A stretch of DNA of 64,000 nucleotides from Pseudomonadota bacterium (GTDB lineage Bacteria > Pseudomonadota > Gammaproteobacteria > Steroidobacterales > Steroidobacteraceae): NCBI GenBank assembly GCA_021843755.1, contig JAKBWB010000031.1, positions 18,501-82,500 of the forward strand, read 5' to 3'. Of the stretch, positions 24,418 through 32,860 are shown piece by piece. A program made the translations under genes and the position numbers. Each line of letters starts with the position of its first letter. Position 1 is the stretch's first letter. Under the pieces are notes generated by a model. It ran no database searches. It was given only the letters and a program-made list of their open reading frames with translations, and had not been told where the DNA came from.

Positions 24418-24684
24418 ATGAGTTCATCTTTCAGGGAGCGCGACGCTCCACCCGAGGTGAAAGAGGAGCGGGCCGTCAAGGGCTCGCCGCCCGCACCGTT
24501 TCCGACCTGGCTCGACCGCATGCAGAATGTTCGGGCGCGTCACGAGGCGATCACGCGCAGTCTCAATACTTGGTCCAATTACAAGAATTGGGCCGAGCGC
24601 ATGCGCAGCACTTGGACCGAGGACTCGCCCGAGGCCGGCGCCGCGCCGCACACGGGCAAGGGCCCGACGACGCCCAATCACTGA
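24418..24684 (+). CDS. Small hydrophilic protein, unknown
   Basis: 88 residues from ATG 24418, which has GAGG eight bases upstream. The middle (FPTWLDRMQNVRARHEAITR; WSNYKNWAERMRSTW) is Trp-rich and helical; both ends are polar. No known domain. It is followed after 10 bases by another tiny gene with its own ribosome site, so the two look like a small operon before htpG. Confidence 0.55.
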   Translation: MSSSFRERDAPPEVKEERAVKGSPPAPFPTWLDRMQNVRARHEAITRSLNTWSNYKNWAERMRSTWTEDSPEAGAAPHTGKGPTTPNH

Positions 24685-24694
24685 GGACGGGCCG

Positions 24695-24847
24695 ATGGAA
24701 TTCGTGATGCTCTGGTGGGACGAGCTGGATGACCTGGCGGCGCTGGTGTGTCACGTTGCCCGGGAGGTGATTGCCGAGGTCGCGGTCTTGCCGCGGCGCC
24801 GGGCCCTGGGCAGCGTAATCGAGCAGTTGCTGAGGCTGCCGGCCTGA
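24695..24847 (+). CDS. 50-residue protein, unknown
   Basis: ATG 24695 with GAGG about eight bases upstream. The product begins MEFVMLWWDELDDLAALVCH and is a single amphipathic or hydrophobic helix with an acidic W-W-D-E-L-D-D start. I have a memory of similar small proteins in Xanthomonas-type genomes but cannot confirm it. Lies 99 bases before htpG. Confidence 0.5.
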   Translation: MEFVMLWWDELDDLAALVCHVAREVIAEVAVLPRRRALGSVIEQLLRLPA

Positions 24848-24946
24848 GCGTGCGGCCGGCGCGGCCCCTCTTCACCGCGCCCGCGCATTGAAAAACGCTT
24901 CGCCGCGCCCAAAATCGTCCGCTCCACAGCGATGTAGGAGTGGACC

Positions 24947-26866
24947 GTGAACCCCCCCGCCGAGACCCCTTCCAGCCCCGCTTCAGACCGGCAGACGCAC
25001 GGCTTTCAGGCGGAGGTGCGTGAGCTGCTGAAGCTCATGATCCATTCCCTGTACAGCCACCGGGAAATCTTCCTGCGCGAGCTGATCTCCAATGCCTCGG
25101 ATGCCAATGACCGGCTGCGCTTTGCGGCCATCAGTTCTCCGGAGCTGCTCGAGCGTGACGCGGAGCTCGCGATTCGCATCGATGCCGATCCCGAGGCGGG
25201 CACGATCACCGTCGTGGACAACGGAATCGGAATGACGCGTGAGGAGGCGATGGCGAATCTCGGCACCATCGCTCGCTCCGGAACGGCGGAATTCTTCCGC
25301 TCACTCTCGGGCGATCGGCAAAAGGATTCGCAGCTGATCGGCCAGTTCGGCGTGGGGTTCTATTCGGCCTTCATCGTGGCCGAGCGCGTGGAGGTGCTCT
25401 CGCGGCGCGCCGGTGCGCCGCCCGAAGCCGCAGTCCGCTGGGAATCGAATGCCGACGGCGAATTCACGGTCGAAAGTGTTACGCGCGAGGCGCGGGGCAC
25501 GGCTGTGAAGCTGTATTTGAAGCAGGAAGCGAAGGAATTCGCCGACCCCTTCCGGCTGCGGGGACTGATCCGGCGCTATTCCGACCACATCGCCTTCCCG
25601 GTGCGGATGCGCAAAGAAGGCGAGGCTTCGCTCGAGTACGAAACGGTCAATCAGGCGACGGCCCTGTGGGTGCGGCCGCGCGCCGAGATCAGCGAGGACG
25701 AGTACCGCCAGTTCTACCAGCATCTGGCCCATGATTTCAGCGAGCCGCTCGCCTGGAGCCACAATCGCGTCGAGGGCAAGCGCGAGTACACGAGTCTGCT
25801 CTACGTCCCGGGACGCGCGCCGTTCGACCTGTGGCAGCGTGATGCGGCGCACGGCTTGAAGCTGTACGTCAAGCGTGTCTTCATCATGGACGACGCCGAG
25901 CAGTTCCTGCCGCCGTATTTGCGATTCATCAAGGGCGTGATCGACTCGAGCGACCTGCCGCTGAACGTCTCACGGGAACTACTGCAGCGCGAGCCCGAGG
26001 TGGAGGCCATTCGCGGCAGTCTCACCAAGCGGGTGCTCGACATGCTCGCGAAGCTTGCCCAGGACGAGCCCGAAAAATTCGCCACGTTCTGGAAGGAGTT
26101 CGCGCCGGCGCTGAAGGAGGGCGTCGTGCAGGACGCGGCCAACCGTCCTGCGCTGCTCGCGCTGCTGCGTTTCGCCAGCACGCACGAGGCGGCCGACGAG
26201 CCGACAGTGACCCTGGCGCAGTACGTGGCGCGGATGAAGCCGGGCCAGGAGCACATCTACTATGTCGTGGCCGAGAACGTCAGGGCGGCGCGTCACAGCC
26301 CCTATATCGAGCGGCTTACCGAGCAGGGGCTGGAAGTGCTGCTGCTCGGGGAGCGCATCGACGAGTGGATGATGGGGCAACTGGAGGCGTTCGAGGGCAA
26401 GCGCTTCAAGGACGTCGCGCGCGGTGATCTTGCTCTTGGCCCGCTCGAGACCGAGGCGGATCGCAACCGGCGCGAGGCGGCGCTGAAGGAAAGCAAGGGC
26501 CTGCTGAAGCGCGTCAAGGACGCCATCGGCGAGCGCATCACCGAGGTGCGCATCAGCACCCGGCTGAAGGACTCTCCGGCCTGTCTGGTGCGCGCGGAAA
26601 ACGACCTCGGAGCCGGGATGCGCAAGATTCTGGCCGCTGCGGGGCAAAAGGTGCCCGACTCAAAGCCGGCCCTGGAACTCAATACGGATCATCCGCTGGT
26701 GAAGTACCTGGAGAAGCTCGGCGATGCGGGCCGCTTCCAGGAGCTGGCACTGCTGCTGTACGAACAGGCCGAGCTGTCCGAGGGCGGGGAGCTTGGCGAT
26801 CCGGCGGAATTCGTCCAGCGGCTCAACCGCCTGTTGGTGGAGCTGGCGGCGGGTCGGGCCGCGTGA
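24947..26866 (+). CDS. htpG: Chaperone HtpG (Hsp90)
   Basis: 639 residues, normal for HtpG. The N-terminal GHKL ATPase domain shows ELISNASDANDRLRF (with Asn where most have Leu or Ala), VVDNGIGMT (about 89-95) and GQFGVGFYSAFIVAERV. The middle domain has DLPLNVSRELLQ, a conserved Hsp90 stretch with the catalytic Arg. A C-terminal dimerisation domain follows. GTG 24947 is the start. The stop overlaps the next gene's GTG, so they are coupled. An ATP-driven cytosolic folding chaperone, usually heat-induced; no heat-shock promoter was recognised by eye. Confidence 0.97.
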   Translation: MNPPAETPSSPASDRQTHGFQAEVRELLKLMIHSLYSHREIFLRELISNASDANDRLRFAAISSPELLERDAELAIRIDADPEAGTITVVDNGIGMTREEAMANLGTIARSGTAEFFRSLSGDRQKDSQLIGQFGVGFYSAFIVAERVEVLSRRAGAPPEAAVRWESNADGEFTVESVTREARGTAVKLYLKQEAKEFADPFRLRGLIRRYSDHIAFPVRMRKEGEASLEYETVNQATALWVRPRAEISEDEYRQFYQHLAHDFSEPLAWSHNRVEGKREYTSLLYVPGRAPFDLWQRDAAHGLKLYVKRVFIMDDAEQFLPPYLRFIKGVIDSSDLPLNVSRELLQREPEVEAIRGSLTKRVLDMLAKLAQDEPEKFATFWKEFAPALKEGVVQDAANRPALLALLRFASTHEAADEPTVTLAQYVARMKPGQEHIYYVVAENVRAARHSPYIERLTEQGLEVLLLGERIDEWMMGQLEAFEGKRFKDVARGDLALGPLETEADRNRREAALKESKGLLKRVKDAIGERITEVRISTRLKDSPACLVRAENDLGAGMRKILAAAGQKVPDSKPALELNTDHPLVKYLEKLGDAGRFQELALLLYEQAELSEGGELGDPAEFVQRLNRLLVELAAGRAA

Positions 26867-27516
26867 AGCTGCCGCGACCGCAGCACACGCTGCTGCCGGG
26901 TCCGGCCGGGCAGCTCGAAGCGCTGCTCAGCGAGCCGCCGGGCGATCAGCCGGGGCACTCCTGCCCGGCCGGATATTTCGCCGTGGTGTGCCATCCGCAT
27001 CCGCTCTACGGCGGGACGCTCGACAACAAGGTGGTCTACACTCTGGCGCGCGCGTTCGAGGAGTGCGGCGCTGCGACGATACGCTTCAATTTCCGCGGTG
27101 TCGGCTCGAGTACGGGTAGTTACGACGGAGGCCGTGGCGAGAGCGAGGACGCGCTGGCGGCGATCGCCTACGGACGCGCCCGTTGGAACGGGGCGGGGCT
27201 GTGGTTGGCGGGCTTCTCCTTCGGAGCGGCGGTGGCCGTGCGCGCCGCCGCGCGCGCCGAACCGGACAAGCTGGTGTTGGTGGCGCCCGGCGTCACCAAG
27301 GTGGCGATGGAGGAGGTGCCCTCACCGCGCTGTCCCTGGCTGATCGTGCAGGGCGAGGCCGACGAGGTGATCGAGCCGGTCGAGGTGCTGCAATGGGCGC
27401 AGCGTCAGAGCGTGCCGGCGCAGATCCGCCGCTTCCCCGACACGGGGCATTTCTTTCACGGACGCTTGCGCGAACTGCGCGAAGCGGTGGTGCAATTCAT
27501 GCGCGCCGCGGACTGA
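26863..27516 (+). CDS. Alpha/beta hydrolase (YpfH/dienelactone-hydrolase-like)
   Basis: 217 residues. GTG 26863 overlaps the htpG stop in a GTGA, so it is translated by coupling. Fold features: HPHPLYGGTLDNKVVYTLAR, FNFRGVGSSTG (oxyanion region), nucleophile Ser in LAGFSFGAAVA, acid in GEADEVIEP and His in DTGHFFHGRL. This is the small cytosolic alpha/beta hydrolase family found in many proteobacteria (KANL3/Tex30-like); substrates are unknown. Confidence 0.85.
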   Translation: MKLPRPQHTLLPGPAGQLEALLSEPPGDQPGHSCPAGYFAVVCHPHPLYGGTLDNKVVYTLARAFEECGAATIRFNFRGVGSSTGSYDGGRGESEDALAAIAYGRARWNGAGLWLAGFSFGAAVAVRAAARAEPDKLVLVAPGVTKVAMEEVPSPRCPWLIVQGEADEVIEPVEVLQWAQRQSVPAQIRRFPDTGHFFHGRLRELREAVVQFMRAAD

Positions 27517-27560
27517 GGCGCCACCCTCCCTGAGCGGCGCCCGCGCGGCGCCGCGAAATG

Positions 27561-27587
27561 AACGGGGTTCGCTCCGCGAACCCCGTT
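27561..27587. terminator. Bidirectional terminator hairpin between hydrolase and HU genes
   Basis: A perfect 12-bp stem AACGGGGTTCGC / GCGAACCCCGTT with a 3-base loop, lying between two convergent stop codons (27516 and 27608). There is no long U-run on either side, but position and stem strength fit termination from both directions. Confidence 0.7.
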
Positions 27588-27607
27588 GAGCGTCACGCTC
27601 GGCGCGT

Positions 27608-27922
27608 TCAGGAATTGACCATCGCCTTGAGGTTCTTCAACGGCATCACACGGACCTTTTTGCTGGCCGGCTTTGCCTTGAACATCATATTCTCCCCGGT
27701 GAATGGGTTGATTCCCTCGCGTGCCTTCGTGGCCGGTTTCTTTACGACCTTCATCTTCAGCAGCCCGGGCATGGTGAACAGACCGTTGCTGCGCAGGCTC
27801 TTCTTGATCACGCCATTGAGCGAATCGAACACGCTGCCGACCTGCTTGCGCGAGAGCCCCGTGTCTTTGGAAATTTGAGTCAGGACTTCCGACTTGGTCG
27901 GAGCGCTACCCTTTTTCGCCAT
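27608..27922 (-). CDS. HU-family DNA-binding protein
   Basis: 104 residues from ATG 27922 with GAGGAG about 8-9 bases upstream. The HU/IHF fold is clear: helices 1-45 (TKSEVLTQISKDTGLSRKQV), beta arm INPFTGENMMFKAKPASKKV and C-terminal helix MPLKNLKAMV. The N-terminus MAKKGSAPTK adds about eight residues compared with E. coli HU, as in the divergent HU-like proteins of Xanthomonadales-type bacteria. Nucleoid architecture is the expected role. A promoter is visible upstream. Confidence 0.92.
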   Translation of the reverse strand: MAKKGSAPTKSEVLTQISKDTGLSRKQVGSVFDSLNGVIKKSLRSNGLFTMPGLLKMKVVKKPATKAREGINPFTGENMMFKAKPASKKVRVMPLKNLKAMVNS

Positions 27923-27991
27923 ATTGCGCCACTCCTCGAATAAATGAACGTGCGCGCTGTTGTGCAGCCGCGCAATTACGAATCGCCGCGG

Positions 27992-28019
27992 AAAATAGCA
28001 CATGCGCGCGCCTGCGCAA
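27992..28019 (-). promoter_or_regulatory. Probable promoter of the HU-like gene
   Basis: Reading the minus strand, TTGCGC (28019-28014) and TATTTT (27997-27992) have a 16-base spacer and lie about 70 bases upstream of the start codon at 27922. Confidence 0.5.
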
Positions 28020-28381
28020 CTGTTTTTTTTGCGGCTACTGGCGCGGAAACCGCTTTTTTCAAAGGGTTTTTTTGCGCCCCTTTGGCGTGAGCTGCGGGGC
28101 AGGCCAGGGCGCGGCCCCGATCCTGTCGTCTTTGCCGAACCTTTTTCGCGCCACCCTGCGGTGAAACATCGGCTTTCGGCACGCCAAGTGCATGGGATGG
28201 GAACCGGAGCAGCCCCGGGCACACCAACCCGCACGAGCAACCCGCCGCCGCCAACGCGCGAGACTGCATACGAATGCGCTCCGGCCGACGTTGCCACGAA
28301 TCTCCAACCAGTTCCGGGTCTTGGCGCTGCCGGTTGATGTGTTGTGCATCGCGCGGTTCAGGTTCGCGACCGCGCTCGTGC
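28020..28381. other. Intergenic stretch with several A/T runs
   Basis: Between the HU promoter and the yggT stop. It contains four homopolymer runs of six to eight T (plus strand) within 28023-28071, and a short AAAGGG/CCCTTT repeat. No gene or clear terminator for yggT was found. Confidence 0.4.
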
Positions 28382-28912
28382 TCATGTCCGCAGCAGGATC
28401 AGCAGCGCCTCGATGACGATGCATGCCCACAGGGGCGACAGATCGATGCCGGCAATCGCCGGAATGATCCGCCGAAAGGGGCGCAGCGGCGGCTCGCACA
28501 CCGAGGCCAGGACCGACTGGAACGGAGAATAGCCCCCGGGGGCGATGAAGCTCAGCAGCGCGTACAGAATGATGGCAAAGAAGTAGGTCTGCAGCAGCAT
28601 CCGGACGATCTCCAGCGCCACCTCGTGCAGCCACGCCAAAGGACCGACCGAGACGATGCCCTCGAGCGCGAACACCACGGCCACCTCGATGGCTGCCACC
28701 AGCACGACCGCGACGACCGAGGCGGTATCCACTTTGCCGATCGGGGGCAGCACGCGCCGTAGCGGCCGGATCAGCGGATTGGTCAGCCGCACGATGGCCT
28801 GGCACAACGGATTGCGGAAATCGGCATGCGAGAGCTGCAGAATCAATCGCGCCAGCACCGCGAACAGAGCCAGCGAGAGCAGCGTTTGGACGATGAAGAT
28901 GATGGCGCTCAT
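28382..28912 (-). CDS. yggT: YggT-family membrane protein
   Basis: 176 residues with two YggT repeats: IFIVQTLLSLALFAVLARLI...NPLIRPLRRVLPPIG and, in the second half, TYFFAIILYALLSFI...PPLRPFRRIIPAIAGIDLSP. Each repeat is two helices plus the P-L-R-P-x-R-R motif. The function is not established; it is linked to osmotic or cell-division-related phenotypes. It lies 21 bases after proC in the yggS-proC-yggT order common in gammaproteobacteria. Confidence 0.92.
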   Translation of the reverse strand: MSAIIFIVQTLLSLALFAVLARLILQLSHADFRNPLCQAIVRLTNPLIRPLRRVLPPIGKVDTASVVAVVLVAAIEVAVVFALEGIVSVGPLAWLHEVALEIVRMLLQTYFFAIILYALLSFIAPGGYSPFQSVLASVCEPPLRPFRRIIPAIAGIDLSPLWACIVIEALLILLRT

Positions 28913-28933
28913 GGACAGTGTGCGTGCTAGGGG

Positions 28934-29761
28934 TCAGTCGGCAACGTACTGCTGGGCAAGCTCCCGGCCGCGCGCGGCGGCCGCCGCGACGGCGCGCTCC
29001 ACGATTCCGGCCAGATCCGCGGCGCCGAATGCGCGCAGCGCCGCCTCGGTGGTGCCGCCCTTGGAGGTCACCTCGGCGCGCAGCCGCGGCAGATCTCCGT
29101 CGCCGGAGTGCGCCAGGAGACCTGTGCCATAGAGAGTGGCGACACTCAGCCGATGAGCGGTGGGCGCCGGCAGTCCCAGCCGGGTACCGGCCTGCGCCAG
29201 CAGCTCCGCCAATAGGAAGAAATACGCCGGCCCGCTGCCGGAGAGTGCCGTCACCACGTCCAGCGCCGCCTCGGTCTCGACTCGCACGACCTCCCCCACC
29301 GAGCCCATTACACGCTCGACCCGATCGACCTGGGTGGCGACCACATCCGCCGGGGCGTACAGCCCGCTCACCCCCGCGCCCACCAGCGCCGGACGGTTCG
29401 GCATGGCGCGGATGACCGGTATCTGGTTGCCGCACCAGTCGCGCAATGCGGCGATGCGCACGCCGGCGGCGACGGACAGCACGACGGGTCGAGAGCGCGC
29501 GAACTCGGGCGCCAGCGGCTTTAGCACCGCCGCGACGTCCTGCGGTTTGACGGCGACGACCACGACATTCGCTTCCCGCACGGCGGTAATGTTGTCGGTG
29601 GTGGCCCTCACGCCGAACTCACGCTCGAGTGCCTGACGGGCCTGCGCCGAAGGCTCGCCCACGGTGATGCGCTCGGGCCGAGTGCCCTGGCGCAGCAATC
29701 CCCCGATCAGAGCGCGGCCCATGTTGCCGGCGCCGAGCACCGCCAGATCCAGATGACTCAT
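28934..29761 (-). CDS. proC: Pyrroline-5-carboxylate reductase
   Basis: 275 residues. It performs the last step of proline synthesis, reducing 1-pyrroline-5-carboxylate with NAD(P)H in the cytosol. The Rossmann start reads LAVLGAGNMGRALIGGLL; VVVAVKPQDV; RAMPNRPALVGAGVSG; TALSGSGPAYFFLLAELL; and the C-terminal signature LRAEVTSKGGTTEAAL. Length is as usual (about 270). Middle gene of yggS-proC-yggT. Confidence 0.96.
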   Translation of the reverse strand: MSHLDLAVLGAGNMGRALIGGLLRQGTRPERITVGEPSAQARQALEREFGVRATTDNITAVREANVVVVAVKPQDVAAVLKPLAPEFARSRPVVLSVAAGVRIAALRDWCGNQIPVIRAMPNRPALVGAGVSGLYAPADVVATQVDRVERVMGSVGEVVRVETEAALDVVTALSGSGPAYFFLLAELLAQAGTRLGLPAPTAHRLSVATLYGTGLLAHSGDGDLPRLRAEVTSKGGTTEAALRAFGAADLAGIVERAVAAAAARGRELAQQYVAD

Positions 29762-29804
29762 GGGTTGGGCATTCTAGCCGCTCACCCGCGCGCGTGCGCT
29801 GGGT

Positions 29805-30509
29805 TCATGCGCGCGCAAGCCGAGGCCCGAACAGGGCCGAGCCGATGCGCACCACGGTCGCGCCCTCGAGAATGGCACTCTCGAAATCAGCGCTCATTCC
29901 CATCGAGAGCGTGTCCAGCTGACCGCCTCGCGCATTCAACGTGTCGCGCAGCGCCCGCAGTCGGGCGAACCAGGCGCGCTGGCGCGCCGGATCCGACTCC
30001 GCGGGGGGCAGGCACATCAGGCCCCGCAGGCGCAGCCGCGGCAGCGCCGCCACCGCGCGGGCGAGTTCGTCCAGCTCCGCGGGCGCCACGCCGCCCTTGC
30101 TGGCTTCCTCGGCGAGATTGACCTGGATGCACACCTGAAGCGGCGGGGCGTGGAATGGCCGCTGCGCCGAGAGCCGCTCGGCGATGTGCAGCCGGTCCAA
30201 TCCATGGACCCACTGGAAGCGCTCGGCGATGATACGGGTCTTGTTCGCCTGCACGCGTCCGACGAAGTGCCAGGTGAGCGGCGGCGCCGCGAGCGCCTCG
30301 AGCTTGCCCACGGCTTCGTTGAGGTAGCTTTCGCCGAAGTCGCGGACCCCGAGTGCGGCAAGTGCGCGCAGCATGTCGAGCGGCTGAGCCTTGGACACGG
30401 CCAGAAGTGTGATCTCGGACACAGAACGGTTCGCGCGGGCCGCGGCCGCGGCGATCCGCTCGTGTACCGCCTGCAGGCGCTGCGGCAAATTCTGCGAAGC
30501 CCGTAACAT
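29805..30509 (-). CDS. yggS: PLP homeostasis protein (YggS/PLPBP family)
   Basis: 234 residues, a single alanine-racemase-type barrel. The PLP-binding Lys is in ITLLAVSKAQP (about residue 39). FGESYLNEAVGK, WHFVGRVQANKTR, LSMGMSADFESAI and VVRIGSALFG are conserved. Members buffer and deliver pyridoxal phosphate and are not enzymes in the usual sense. First gene of the yggS-proC-yggT operon; divergent from pilT with 82 bases between starts. Confidence 0.95.
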   Translation of the reverse strand: MLRASQNLPQRLQAVHERIAAAAARANRSVSEITLLAVSKAQPLDMLRALAALGVRDFGESYLNEAVGKLEALAAPPLTWHFVGRVQANKTRIIAERFQWVHGLDRLHIAERLSAQRPFHAPPLQVCIQVNLAEEASKGGVAPAELDELARAVAALPRLRLRGLMCLPPAESDPARQRAWFARLRALRDTLNARGGQLDTLSMGMSADFESAILEGATVVRIGSALFGPRLARA

Positions 30510-30591
30510 ATAGCCCGCCGAACCTCTCCGTTATACTCCGTCCGACGGCCAGGCACCGGCTGCGCCGCAACCGCCGCCAATCGGAGTCCCG

Positions 30592-31629
30592 ATGGTCGAT
30601 ATCGCGCAACTGCTGGCCTTCGCTGTCAAGAACAACGCCTCGGATCTGCACCTTTCCGCAGGTGTGCCGCCCATGATCCGCGTCGACGGCGACATGAAGC
30701 GCATCAATATGCCGCCGCTGGCGCACAAGGAAGTGCACAGCATGGTGTATGACATCATGAACGACAAGCAGCGCAAGGCGTTCGAGGAGTTCTTCGAGAC
30801 TGATTTCTCGTTCGAGATTCCGAAACTGGCGCGCTTTCGCGTCAACGCCTTCAACCAGAACCGCGGCGCGGGCGCCGTGTTCCGCACGATTCCCTCGGGC
30901 ATACAGTCGCTCGATGAGCTCAATGCACCGAAGATCTTCCGCGACCTGTGCATGCTGCCGCGCGGGCTGGTGCTGGTGACCGGTCCGACCGGCTCGGGCA
31001 AGTCGACCACGCTCGCCGCGATGGTCGATCATTGCAACGACAACCGTCCGGATCACATCATCACCATCGAGGATCCGATCGAATTCGTGCACGAATCGAA
31101 GCGCTGCCTGGTCAATCAGCGCGAGGTGCACCGCGACACGCTCGGCTTCAGCGAGGCGTTGCGCTCGGCGCTGCGCGAGGACCCGGACGTGGTGCTGGTG
31201 GGGGAGATGCGCGACCTGGAAACCATCCGGCTTGCGCTGACGGCGGCCGAGACGGGCCACCTGGTGTTCGGCACGCTGCACACCAGCTCCGCGGCCAAGA
31301 CCATCGATCGCGTGGTCGACGTGTTCCCGGCGGCCGAGAAGGACATGGTGCGCTCGATGCTCTCCGAATCGCTTCGCGCGGTGATCTCGCAGACACTGCT
31401 GAAGCGCATCGGCGGGGGGCGGATCGCCGCGCACGAGATCATGATCGGGACCCCGGCGATCCGCAATCTGATTCGCGAAGGCAAGATTGCCCAGATGTAC
31501 TCCTCGATCCAGACCGGCCAGGCCCAGGGCATGCAGACCCTGGACCAATGCCTCGCCGAGCTGCTGTCCAAGGGGCTGGTCAGCAAGGAAGAAGCGCGCT
31601 TCAAGGCGCAGAATAAGGATAGCCTGTGA
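30592..31629 (+). CDS. pilT: Type IV pilus retraction ATPase PilT
   Basis: 345 residues. A hexameric cytoplasmic motor that depolymerises pili and powers twitching. N-terminal PAS-like domain, then Walker A GPTGSGKST (131-139), Asp box ITIEDPIEFVH, Walker B DVVLVGEMRD (199-208), His box GHLVFGTLHT and the C-terminal AIRNLIREGKIAQMYSSIQT, which is diagnostic for PilT. A TATACT -10-like box lies at 30532-30537 in the divergent promoter region. Followed by two further paralogues. Confidence 0.97.
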   Translation: MVDIAQLLAFAVKNNASDLHLSAGVPPMIRVDGDMKRINMPPLAHKEVHSMVYDIMNDKQRKAFEEFFETDFSFEIPKLARFRVNAFNQNRGAGAVFRTIPSGIQSLDELNAPKIFRDLCMLPRGLVLVTGPTGSGKSTTLAAMVDHCNDNRPDHIITIEDPIEFVHESKRCLVNQREVHRDTLGFSEALRSALREDPDVVLVGEMRDLETIRLALTAAETGHLVFGTLHTSSAAKTIDRVVDVFPAAEKDMVRSMLSESLRAVISQTLLKRIGGGRIAAHEIMIGTPAIRNLIREGKIAQMYSSIQTGQAQGMQTLDQCLAELLSKGLVSKEEARFKAQNKDSL

Positions 31630-31708
31630 TGCCGACCGGACTGGCGCGCAGCGGGCGCCGCTGCGGCAGACGCCCGAGCGTCGGCTAGCCTCGCCGGGGG
31701 AGAATTCC

Positions 31709-32860
31709 ATGGATCGCGATCAAGCCATCAAGCTCATTCACGATCTGCTGCGGCGGATGGTCGAGAAGAAGGCCTCGGACCTGTTCCTGACGGCGGGCTT
31801 TCCGCCCGCGCTGAAGGTCGATGGAGAGGTGCGGCCGCAGAGCGAGCGGGCGCTCACCGGTGAGCAGTCCGCGACCCTGGTCCGCTCGCTGATGAATGAC
31901 CGGCAGACGCGCGAGTTCGACGCGACCAAGGAATGCAATTTCGCGATCGCCCCGACGGGCATCGGCCGGTTCCGCGTCAGCGCCTTCGTGCAGCAGAGCG
32001 CGGTCGGATGCGTGATCCGCATGATCAATTCCAAGATCCCGAGCTGCGAGGAGCTCGATCTGCCGCCGATACTCAAGGAGCTCTCGCTCTCCAAGCGCGG
32101 CCTTGTCGTGGTGGTCGGGGGCACCGGTTCGGGCAAGTCGACCACCCTCGCGGCCATGGTCGGCTACCGCAACGACAAGACCCGCGGGCACATCGTGACG
32201 GTGGAGGATCCGGTCGAGTTCATTCATCAGCACAAAGGCTGCGTCATCACGCATCGCGACATCGGCGTCGACACCGAATCCTGGGAGGTGGCGCTGAAGA
32301 ACGTGCTGCGCCAGGCGCCGGACGTGATCTACATCGGCGAGATCCGCGACCGCCAGACCATGGAATTCGCCGTGCAGTTTGCCGAGACCGGCCATCTGGT
32401 GTTCTCCACTCTGCACGCAAACAACGCCAACCAGGCCCTCGACCGGATCATCAATTTCTTCCCCGACGAGCGGCGCGAGCAGGTGCTGATGGACCTGTCG
32501 CTGAATATCCGCGCATTCATCTCGCAGCGGCTGGTGCCGCGTGAGGGCGGGTCCGGGCGCATCGCCGCCATGGAAATCATGCTCAACTCGCCGCTGATTC
32601 AGGACCTGATCTTCAAGGGCGAAGTGGTCAAGATCCGCGACGTCATGGCGCGCTCGAACCGTCTCGGCATGAAGACCTTCGATCAATCGCTGTTCGAGCT
32701 GTACGAGTCCGGATTCATCTCGTACGAGGACGCGCTGCGCAACGCCGACTCGAAGAACGAGCTCAGGTTGCGGGTGAAGCTCGAAGGGCATCGGCAGGGC
32801 CCGGCGATCGACGATGGGAGTCTCACGATCATGGGCGATGAAGACGGTGGTAAGTCGTGA
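31709..32860 (+). CDS. pilU: PilT-dependent retraction ATPase PilU
   Basis: 383 residues; ATG 31709 has GGGGGAGA five bases upstream. Walker A GGTGSGKST (137-145), Asp box VTVEDPVEFIH, Walker B DVIYIGEIRD and His box GHLVFSTLHAN. The C-terminal extension (KNELRLRVKLEG...) beyond PilT length is typical of PilU. PilU assists PilT in forceful retraction. The stop overlaps the start of a third ATPase gene. Confidence 0.95.
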   Translation: MDRDQAIKLIHDLLRRMVEKKASDLFLTAGFPPALKVDGEVRPQSERALTGEQSATLVRSLMNDRQTREFDATKECNFAIAPTGIGRFRVSAFVQQSAVGCVIRMINSKIPSCEELDLPPILKELSLSKRGLVVVVGGTGSGKSTTLAAMVGYRNDKTRGHIVTVEDPVEFIHQHKGCVITHRDIGVDTESWEVALKNVLRQAPDVIYIGEIRDRQTMEFAVQFAETGHLVFSTLHANNANQALDRIINFFPDERREQVLMDLSLNIRAFISQRLVPREGGSGRIAAMEIMLNSPLIQDLIFKGEVVKIRDVMARSNRLGMKTFDQSLFELYESGFISYEDALRNADSKNELRLRVKLEGHRQGPAIDDGSLTIMGDEDGGKS

